The notes beneath the pieces are model-generated. The model ran no database searches, had not been told where the DNA came from, and saw only the letters and a list, made by a program, of their open reading frames with translations. From assembly GCA_002336465.1 (NCBI GenBank), contig DDEP01000233.1:1-26839 (forward strand): a DNA stretch of 26,839 nucleotides, given 5' to 3'. Of this stretch, positions 1 to 6,411 are shown piece by piece. Position 1 is the first letter of the stretch, and every line of letters starts with the position of its first letter. The DNA comes from Pedobacter sp. UBA1951. GTDB lineage: Bacteria; Bacteroidota; Bacteroidia; Sphingobacteriales; Sphingobacteriaceae. Position numbers and translations under genes: made by a program.

Positions 1-667
1 CCTTTTCAAGTTGTAATGCATTTAATAAGAACTGTATATGATTTGCTCGCGTTATGTAAGCCGACATTGTGTTATTGTAATGGTATTTCTTGAGAAAAGA
101 ATTGTAGTATGTATTTCTGAATTCGTAGGCGCCCACTAAATCATTATACAATGCAACAGGATCGTTCTGGTATTTTACTGTTCTCAAATCTGGAAAACGA
201 TCTCCCTTTATAAGTCTGGGAGTAAAAAAATTAGAAAAGGTATAGTTGATTGCATTATTACCCTTCGCATAAACAGTATCTTGGAATTCTCGGTCATTCC
301 ATACAATCACTTTGTAGGTAAGTTTAACATCATCACCAGAGCGTCACCAGGTCGGCCTTTGGTTAATATAAACAAAGCTAGGTTTATCATAAATATAATT
401 CAAGACATAACGAGTATTATCTACACGTTCTAAAGTGAATCTATCAGAATTTTGGATTTGCCCATTTAATCCATTCTTTAAATTTTCGGTCAACTACTCT
501 ATGTCAGATTTAGCTGGATTATTTTGTCCTTCTTTAAATTTGAAAAACAAGGGTTTTTCAATAGTCCTGTACTTAGAATTTTCAAACGTGATTTCCAATT
601 TAGCCTTTGTTTGGGCAATGACAGATAAAGGAAAAATTAGAATTGACAGGATGGCTCTAATTTTCAT
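1..667 (-). pseudogene. Decayed secreted hypothetical protein, two in-frame stops, runs off left edge
   Basis: Reading the minus strand from the ATG at 667 gives a typical signal peptide (MKIRAILSILIFPLSVIAQ) and then one continuous frame to the left edge of the window, about 222 codons. It is broken by TAG at 494-496 (codon 58) and TGA at 344-346 (codon 108). Between and after the stops the translation still looks like real protein, for example KYQNDPVALYNDLVGAYEF near the left edge, and no frameshift is needed to follow it. I do not recognise the family. The intact signal peptide suggests an exported protein. Either the gene is recently inactivated or the stops are sequence errors. The 3' end is not in the window. 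Confidence 0.7.
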
Positions 668-883
668 CTCATATGGATAAGTTCTTTTTTTATTTGGCTG
701 GTTAGGATTTAGTTGAACAATAGAACAATAAATTCTCTTTGATAAAATGAAACCTCTTGTTATTCGATAGACAACTGTTTCTAAAAATAGAATAAAAATT
801 TAACTTTTATCTATAATAACTCATGTAAAAGCTTCTTTTAAATGACTTCATGAAACATAATTGCCAATGGTGATTGGCATCAG

Positions 884-920
884 AAAATAAAAAGCTCCAT
901 CTGGTAAGGATGAAGCTTTT
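884..920 (-). terminator. Rho-independent terminator of the tRNA
   Basis: On the minus strand, five bases after the tRNA 3' end, an 11-bp stem forms between 910-920 and 890-900 (one G-T wobble) around a 9-base loop. A T-rich tail follows at 884-893. Its position and orientation fit termination of the tRNA transcript. Confidence 0.75.
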
Positions 921-924
921 GAAG

Positions 925-998
925 TGGGCCAAGCAGGGCTCGAACCTGCGACCAAAAGATTATGAGTCTTCTACTCTAACCAACTGAGCTATTGGCCC
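925..998 (-). tRNA. tRNA with CAT anticodon (elongator Met, or Ile2)
   Basis: The complementary strand folds into a full cloverleaf of 74 bases. The acceptor stem is GGGCCAA with TTGGCCC, a D arm begins GCTC with an AGTTGGTTA loop, the anticodon stem GAAGA/TCTTT encloses the loop CTCATAA (anticodon CAT), and the T arm is GCAGG-TTCGAGC-CCTGC. The discriminator base is A and no CCA is encoded, so the 3' end would need CCA addition. A CAT anticodon can be elongator methionine, initiator methionine or the lysidine-modified isoleucine tRNA. The loop and the fully paired acceptor top exclude the usual initiator form and favour elongator Met. A hairpin terminator follows directly. Confidence 0.93.
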
Positions 999-1025
999 CG
1001 AAAACCCGATTAGGTTTTGCGAGTG

Positions 1026-1056
1026 CAATGTTACATATTTGCAACGAATTTTGAAA
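1026..1056 (-). promoter_or_regulatory. Possible promoter of the tRNA
   Basis: On the minus strand TAACATTG (1026-1033) is one mismatch from the Bacteroidota -7 element TAnnTTTG. A TTTC (1053-1056) lies 19 bases upstream, where the TTTG-like -33 element is expected. This would start transcription about 20 bases before the tRNA 5' end. Both elements are imperfect, so the call is weak. Confidence 0.3.
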
Positions 1057-1064
1057 GCACTTAC

Positions 1065-1703
1065 ATGAAAAAATTTAAAAATATTATCTTCGATTATGGC
1101 AATGTAATATTTGCTATAGATTTCAATCGTACCCAAGAAGCTCTTACTCAAATAGGTATCCAGCATGTAAATGAATTCTTTGCACATAAGGGGCATCATC
1201 AATTATTTAATGATTTTGAAACCGGAAGCATCAGCTCAAATCAATTCAGGGAAGAAATCAGGAAAATCGCACAGAATTCAGCGCTTACAGATACACAAAT
1301 TGATGCAGCTTGGAACAGTTTACTCATCGGTGTTCCCACTACTGCCAATCATGAAATTCTGCTAAATCTTAAAAACAATTATAGAACTTTTTTACTAAGC
1401 AATAACAACGAGATTCACTACAACTGGATATTAGATTATATTCAAAAAGAATTTGATATAAAGAGTTATGATGATTTTTTTGAGAAAGCTTATTTTTCTC
1501 ATTTAATGGGGATGAGAAAACCCAATGCAGAGATATTTGAAAGGGTAATTGCAGAAAACAACCTAAATGTTGATGAAACACTTTTTATAGACGACAGCCC
1601 GCAGCATTTGGCGGGAGCGCAAAAAGCGGGTTTAAATACTTTATTAATGGATGTTCACCCTAAAGATCTTTCAACTTTTTTAAAGCATTATTCTTTACTT
1701 TAA
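1065..1703 (+). CDS. HAD-family phosphatase, YihX-like
   Basis: A cytoplasmic haloacid dehalogenase-superfamily hydrolase of 212 residues, normal for subfamily IA. Motif I is IIFDYGNVIFAIDFNR with the nucleophile Asp10. The +2 position is Gly, as in E. coli YihX (FDLGNVIVDIDFNR). Motif II is Ser112 in LLSNNNEIH, motif III is Lys152 in GMRKPNAEIF, and motif IV is Asp176-Asp177 in LFIDDSPQHLAGAQKAG. The match to YihX, a glucose-1-phosphate phosphatase, is from memory of that sequence, and the substrate here is unknown. I chose the ATG at 1065 because the FDYGN motif follows at the usual distance; a TTG at 1017 would add 16 unlikely residues. The 3' end overlaps the convergent gene ending at 1660. 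Confidence 0.88.
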   Translation: MKKFKNIIFDYGNVIFAIDFNRTQEALTQIGIQHVNEFFAHKGHHQLFNDFETGSISSNQFREEIRKIAQNSALTDTQIDAAWNSLLIGVPTTANHEILLNLKNNYRTFLLSNNNEIHYNWILDYIQKEFDIKSYDDFFEKAYFSHLMGMRKPNAEIFERVIAENNLNVDETLFIDDSPQHLAGAQKAGLNTLLMDVHPKDLSTFLKHYSLL

Positions 1704-2937
1704 CACGAGGTATATTGGGGTCAAAATCTTGAGGTAAAATATCTGCTAAACGCTTTTTAGACATATAGCCCCAGTAATAGAGATTATTGGTAAAAGATTG
1801 ACCAGAAGCATTAAAATAAAATGGATCTTCGTCTATTAAAGTAAGTATTGTTTCAACAGAATAAGTCTCCAAACCTTTTTGAGGATTTTTATAATCTGTA
1901 TGTAGCGCTAGTTTTTTCCTATCTCTAGAATATTTTACGAGCAAACTACCTTGAAATTTCAAACCGTAAATTTTATTGTTCTCGTCATATCTTACAATAG
2001 AATCTAAATTCACTTCTTCGATTTTTTCATTCATAAAATCTTGTTGTTTTAAGATTTCGGCATAATATTGTAGTGTATCTGAGTTATTTATTAAGTCTTT
2101 CAAGGAAATTATCGAATTATTGGCTGTATTCATCTTCTTATACTTCAACCTATTAATTTCTTCAGAAACCCTCTGCTTCTCTATATTTGGGGTTGCACTA
2201 TATTTATATATTTCAAACCCCTCTTCTTTCAGATTTTTATTTGCCAATGCGTTAAAAAAATGTTGCCTAGAGCCTTGAAATATATGGTTAGTTGAGAGCT
2301 GTATCTGCTCTAAGCTTGAAGAAGATTTTGTAGGTTCGTAATAAGAGGTTATCTTAAATCTAAATTCTTCTGTTACAATATTATACTCAAACTGGTCTAA
2401 ATCCAATGCAATTAAATACCCAAGCCTCTCATGAATTACATATAATGGTTTATTAGCTCTAACCGTAAGAACATTTGTTTTATTGTCAAATGCAAAATTT
2501 AATACTTTTGGATTGAGCACTACGTCATATTTATACTTACTACTATAATAATCGTGTGAATCATCACCCATCAATAATTTTGTAAACAATTTCCCCCACT
2601 TCTTCCATCCCAATCCGGCAGAAATAGTAACCTCTTTCAAGGTTTCTGCAACAGGAGAAAGCAAAATCTTCAATCTGGGATTAGATAAGTCTTTAATGAC
2701 CATCTTTTCATAACCAACACATGAAATAACCAATTCATGGTAATCGTTATCGCTATAGATCATAAATGCACCTTCTTTATTGGTCAAAGTACCTATTTGG
2801 GTTTGATTGTAATAAATAGTGGCATTTTCTATAGGTAAATTCGTATTTTTATCAAAAACACGCCCTCGTATAGAAACCTGAGCAAAAGAGCAATAAAAAG
2901 AAAAAATCAGAAAAAGCGTTATATATAAAGTTTTCAT
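1660..2937 (-). CDS. Exported protein with carboxypeptidase-regulatory-like domain
   Basis: A 425-residue protein with a clear signal peptide (MKTLYITLFLIFSFYCSFAQ, cleavage after Q20). A carboxypeptidase-regulatory-like beta-sandwich follows at about 22-97, shown by SIRGRVFDKNTNLPIENATI, GTLTNKEGAF and ELVISCVGYEKMVI, the pattern found at the N-terminus of SusC proteins and many Bacteroidota surface proteins. After VAETLKEVTISAG the remaining 320 residues have no plug or obvious beta-barrel pattern, so this is not a TonB-dependent receptor. It is probably a periplasmic or outer-membrane-associated protein of unknown role. Its last 44 bases overlap the end of the HAD gene in convergent orientation. 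It starts 41 bp from the divergent Mpo1-like gene, with which it may share regulatory DNA. Confidence 0.8.
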   Translation of the reverse strand: MKTLYITLFLIFSFYCSFAQVSIRGRVFDKNTNLPIENATIYYNQTQIGTLTNKEGAFMIYSDNDYHELVISCVGYEKMVIKDLSNPRLKILLSPVAETLKEVTISAGLGWKKWGKLFTKLLMGDDSHDYYSSKYKYDVVLNPKVLNFAFDNKTNVLTVRANKPLYVIHERLGYLIALDLDQFEYNIVTEEFRFKITSYYEPTKSSSSLEQIQLSTNHIFQGSRQHFFNALANKNLKEEGFEIYKYSATPNIEKQRVSEEINRLKYKKMNTANNSIISLKDLINNSDTLQYYAEILKQQDFMNEKIEEVNLDSIVRYDENNKIYGLKFQGSLLVKYSRDRKKLALHTDYKNPQKGLETYSVETILTLIDEDPFYFNASGQSFTNNLYYWGYMSKKRLADILPQDFDPNIPRVKVKNNALKKLKDL

Positions 2938-2978
2938 AAAAAGTTAGAGCTTATCCCTAAATTAACAAAAAAATATAC

Positions 2979-3293
2979 ATGACACCTAAAAAATATAAAT
3001 CATTAAAAGAGTTTTATCCATTTTATTTAAGTGAGCATCAAAATTTTACCAGTCGTATTTTACATTTTATAGGAACTGGATTGGTTATTTTGTCTCTAAT
3101 AGCCGCTATATTATTTCACGATTCTGTTTACTTAATTGCTATTCCGTTTTTAGGTTATGGCTTTGCATGGGTAGGGCATTTTTTCTTTGAGAAAAATAAA
3201 CCTGCTACTTTTCAATACCCCTTATATAGTTTAGCCAGTGATTTCATTTTATTTTGGGAATTGTTAAATGGCAGACAAAGTTTTAAAGTTTAA
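2979..3293 (+). CDS. DUF962 / Mpo1-like small membrane protein
   Basis: A 104-residue protein with the Mpo1-like signature: SEHQNFTSRILHFIGT (His20, Asn22, His29, Gly32), two hydrophobic segments at about 35-47 and 50-66, then WVGHFFFEKNKPATF (His67 to Phe78) and a C-terminal LASDFILFWELLNG. In yeast the family member Mpo1 is an iron-dependent dioxygenase that shortens 2-hydroxy fatty acids, and conserved histidines bind the metal. Those histidines are present here, so a related activity on lipid-derived substrates is possible but unproven in bacteria as far as I know. It is divergent from the carboxypeptidase-regulatory-like gene and convergent with the OmpA-family gene. Confidence 0.85.
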   Translation: MTPKKYKSLKEFYPFYLSEHQNFTSRILHFIGTGLVILSLIAAILFHDSVYLIAIPFLGYGFAWVGHFFFEKNKPATFQYPLYSLASDFILFWELLNGRQSFKV

Positions 3294-3298
3294 AGGCA

Positions 3299-3326
3299 TA
3301 AAAAAGGGCTGTACACGTACAACCCT
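3299..3326 (-). terminator. Terminator of the T9SS-associated gene set
   Basis: On the minus strand AGGGTTGTAC (3317-3326) pairs with GTACAGCCCT (3305-3314), one mismatch and a 2-base loop region, followed by a run of T at 3300-3305. It lies 25 bases beyond the stop codon of the OmpA-family gene. The plus-strand side has no T run, so it works mainly for the minus strand. Confidence 0.75.
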
Positions 3327-3350
3327 ATTACAATAAACCTAAACCATTAA

Positions 3351-5360
3351 CTAATTTTGTTTAGTAACCTTAAATTCTGTTCTTCTGTTTAAAGCTCTTC
3401 CTTCTGGATTATCTTTGCCATTTGGCAATTGATTTGGGGCAACAGGTTTGGTAAACCCATATCCTTTCCAAGTCATCCTGTCTTGATTTATTCCTCTTTC
3501 AACCAAATAATTAACGCATGATTTTGCACGTCTATCTGAAAGACCAAGGTTGTATTCGGCGGTTCCGATATTATCTGTATGGGCGCTAAGTTCTATATCT
3601 ATTTTAGGATTGTCTATCATGAGCTGGTATAGGGTATCTAAGGTATTTTTAGATTGTAATGTGAGCTCTGCACTATTGAATTCATAAAAAATATTGTTCA
3701 AAACAATAGGTTTATTAATAATGATAGGATCTAGGCATGAATTGATACTTAACAGGGTATCTACCTGAAGCAGTTGATTATAATTATAAACCACATTTTT
3801 TGCAAAGAATTTATCTTTGCTGATGTTGATCTGTAAACCTCTATTATCGTTAATCTTAAAACGGTAGTTTCCATTAGCATCTGATAAAACAGTTTTCTGT
3901 AACATATCTCCTATTTTCAATGTTACACTAGCGCCTTCAACTGGTTTGTTAGATACGCAATCTACCAGCCTACCATTAATGTTGATATAATCTCTGGCAA
4001 AATAAAACAGCTCCAAGCAACATAAAGACTCTCTATCAGAGCTGATATAACCTTCTTTGCCTTCATCATCAATGGCAGTAAAATATAAATCATCTTTAGC
4101 AGAGTTGAAAGGATAGCCCATATTAGCAGGCTCGTCCCAATTCACAAAATCTCCTTCAGACTCATAAAAATCAAAACCTCCTAGGCCAATTCTGCCATTG
4201 CTACTAAAAATAAGTGCTTTTCTTCCTATTTGGTAATAAGGTGCTTGTTCATCATCTTTTGAATTAATTTTGGCACCAAAATTTACGGCATTTCCTACGC
4301 TACCATCTGGTCTTAAAAGCGCATACCATAAATCATAACCTCCATATCCACCTGGTCTGTCTGACGCGAAAAGAAGGTATTTACCATCTCTTGTAATACT
4401 TGGTTGTATAGAATTAAATCCGTTCACGTTGATTTCGCCCCCTATAGACCTAGGCTCTGTCCACTCGCCATTGATCTTTCTACTGATCAATATGCTTTTC
4501 TTTTTATCATCTTTATCGACCCAACCAGTCAACAACATAAAATCTCCATTAGGATGTATGGTATTTGCCGCAAACTCCATCTTTTTTACATCAATCGATA
4601 GTTTTTTAAAACTTACATTCTCATTCTTAGGATTGTTATCTGTTACTGTATAAAGTGTGTTGATATAAGGGCTTTCTTTCTTCATGATTTTAACCACACC
4701 TTTTCCCCTATCTAATACCTGATTTTTGCCGGCTTCTTCTAAAGGTCTCGATGAGGTAAAGTAGAAATTTGACTTATCGTACACCGGAGCGTAATTTGAG
4801 CCTTCACCATTCAGGGTATTAGGCAATTTAGATATCCTGAACATTTTAGGGTATTTCATCTCATTCATAGCAAATTTGCACGATTCGATTTCTGCTCTGG
4901 CCTTTTGAGCAAGCTCATCCTTATTTTTATGATTCTTCAGAAATTGTTCAAGCGCACTGATGGCCTCTTCATATTTTAAATTAGCCCGTAAACATTCTCC
5001 ATACCAAAAACCACTTGTTTCATATTTGGGGTTAGAGAATTGCGTAGCTATAGCATACCATTTCTCGGCATCGGTAAAGTTTTTATACAACCTTAAAGAA
5101 GTTGCCAGTTGAAATACGGCATACTCATAGTCATCCTTTTTAAGTTTGGTCTCTTTAATTCTTGTTTCAAAACTATAAGGAACTTTGAAACCCAAACTAT
5201 CAGGCGAAATCTGAAGCATTTTTTTATAATACTCTGCCGCTGCGTAATATTCCTTATTCTGGAAGTAAACATCAGCAATTCTTTTATTACTTACACTAAC
5301 CTGTGCTTTTAATGAAAAACATAGGCAGATTAAAATGAGCGTAGTTTTTAACACTTTCAT
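3351..5360 (-). CDS. PorE-like OmpA-family protein (TPR, beta-propeller, CRD, OmpA)
   Basis: A 669-residue exported protein with the domain order known for PorE of the type IX secretion apparatus, and nearly the same length. The signal peptide is about 1-19 (cut after KAQ). Two or more TPR-like helices follow at about 22-150 (YFQNKEYYAAAEYYKKML). PD40/WD40-like propeller blades span about 185-460 (SIQPSITRDGKYLLFASDRP, GGYDLWYALL). A carboxypeptidase-regulatory domain is at about 470-545 and an OmpA C-terminal peptidoglycan-binding domain at about 560-669 (NIFYEFNSAELT, SAHTDNIGTAEYNLGLSDRRA, ALNRRTEFKV). The peptidoglycan-contacting Asp in HTDN and Arg in LSDRRA are present. Its start is 12 bp after the PorP/SprF stop, so the two are surely cotranscribed. 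PorE itself has many paralogues, so the role is inferred from architecture and neighbours. Confidence 0.87.
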   Translation of the reverse strand: MKVLKTTLILICLCFSLKAQVSVSNKRIADVYFQNKEYYAAAEYYKKMLQISPDSLGFKVPYSFETRIKETKLKKDDYEYAVFQLATSLRLYKNFTDAEKWYAIATQFSNPKYETSGFWYGECLRANLKYEEAISALEQFLKNHKNKDELAQKARAEIESCKFAMNEMKYPKMFRISKLPNTLNGEGSNYAPVYDKSNFYFTSSRPLEEAGKNQVLDRGKGVVKIMKKESPYINTLYTVTDNNPKNENVSFKKLSIDVKKMEFAANTIHPNGDFMLLTGWVDKDDKKKSILISRKINGEWTEPRSIGGEINVNGFNSIQPSITRDGKYLLFASDRPGGYGGYDLWYALLRPDGSVGNAVNFGAKINSKDDEQAPYYQIGRKALIFSSNGRIGLGGFDFYESEGDFVNWDEPANMGYPFNSAKDDLYFTAIDDEGKEGYISSDRESLCCLELFYFARDYININGRLVDCVSNKPVEGASVTLKIGDMLQKTVLSDANGNYRFKINDNRGLQINISKDKFFAKNVVYNYNQLLQVDTLLSINSCLDPIIINKPIVLNNIFYEFNSAELTLQSKNTLDTLYQLMIDNPKIDIELSAHTDNIGTAEYNLGLSDRRAKSCVNYLVERGINQDRMTWKGYGFTKPVAPNQLPNGKDNPEGRALNRRTEFKVTKQN

Positions 5361-5372
5361 ATAAACTTATAT

Positions 5373-6365
5373 TTAAAGTCTCGGACAAAAGAAATTAGGA
5401 CCTATTATTCCTCTTCGGCTGTTGAATGACACCGATAATTCTAACCCTCCCTTACTGCCTGTTGCTTTGTTAAGACTCGAAGTGTTAAAATCATAACTTA
5501 CGCCAAATACCATGTTCTTGATATGAAATCCTAAAAATGCAATGGCTGCATCATCTACCCTATAGTTGGAACCAAAAAGCAGGTCAGATTCTGTGTTCAG
5601 CATCATTTGGGCATACGCACCTACAGATATTTCTCTTGCCGAACCCTGTTTAAGATATAAGGCATTAGGCGTTAAATCAAAAATATCAGACAGCTTAATC
5701 CTCACACCTCCATGACCAGTAAAACGCATTGGCGTTTTGGCGTTTCCACCCAAGAATTTATCCTTAGGGCGATTGATATGTGCAACGGCAGCGCCAGCAA
5801 AAACATTAACATCTTTATCTGCAGCATCAAAAAACATTACTCCACTGTTGATATCTAATGCGGCATAATTCTCGGCAGCAAAACCTTCATCTATTGGCAT
5901 GCCTCCATCGTACCCCATCATTAAGTTATATTGGCTACCTAAAGTGATCTTAGAAATATCAAAGCTTTTATTGATGATACCTGCTTGCAAACCAAAATTG
6001 ATAATCTTATCGCCATCTTGGCCTAACCTAATCCTATAGGCACCCGATGCCAAAGCATTCAATTGGTTGTAGCTGATGCTTCCGGCTCTTTGATTAATAA
6101 TGATTGCGCCAAATGAGAGATTTTTTTTAGGTGCCGTATCAAAAGAGGCTCCTATCGTAAAAAAGCCATTATCTAAGTTGCTCCATTGCTGCTTAAAATT
6201 AATATTTGCCCTAAAGGTTCCTTCAATTACCCCTGTTAGGGCAGGATTTAACCAGATTGGATTAGCATAATATTGTGAAAAGTGAGGGTCTACCTGAGAT
6301 TTTACCTGCTGAGTGATATTACAAAAGAACAGGATTAATACGGTTATTATCGTTAATTTTTTCAT
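5373..6365 (-). CDS. Type IX secretion PorP/SprF-family outer membrane protein
   Basis: A 330-residue protein with a signal peptide (about 1-23, cut near VKSQ) and the family hallmark right after it: DPHFSQYYANPIWLNPALTG, followed by FRANINFKQQWSNL and many alternating beta strands. SprF and PorP are 14-stranded outer-membrane proteins. SprF-type proteins are typically encoded next to a large surface protein with a type B C-terminal domain and are needed for its delivery to the cell surface. That is the arrangement here, with the adhesin gene 46 bp upstream and the OmpA-family gene 12 bp downstream. The product is likely the dedicated outer-membrane partner of that adhesin. Confidence 0.9.
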   Translation of the reverse strand: MKKLTIITVLILFFCNITQQVKSQVDPHFSQYYANPIWLNPALTGVIEGTFRANINFKQQWSNLDNGFFTIGASFDTAPKKNLSFGAIIINQRAGSISYNQLNALASGAYRIRLGQDGDKIINFGLQAGIINKSFDISKITLGSQYNLMMGYDGGMPIDEGFAAENYAALDINSGVMFFDAADKDVNVFAGAAVAHINRPKDKFLGGNAKTPMRFTGHGGVRIKLSDIFDLTPNALYLKQGSAREISVGAYAQMMLNTESDLLFGSNYRVDDAAIAFLGFHIKNMVFGVSYDFNTSSLNKATGSKGGLELSVSFNSRRGIIGPNFFCPRL

Positions 6366-6411
6366 GGATATCGTTTTAATTTAAACCATCTTACAATTGT
6401 ACATTTATAGG

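Noticed and set aside
435..680. 81-codon plus-strand frame at the left end
   Set aside because: It is antisense to the decayed secreted-protein gene, whose minus-strand translation has a real signal peptide and protein-like sequence.
862..879. TGCCAAT/ATTGGCA hairpin between the pseudogene and the tRNA terminator
   Set aside because: It is a perfect 7-bp stem but has no T run, no second copy and no clear link to a gene; it could be chance.
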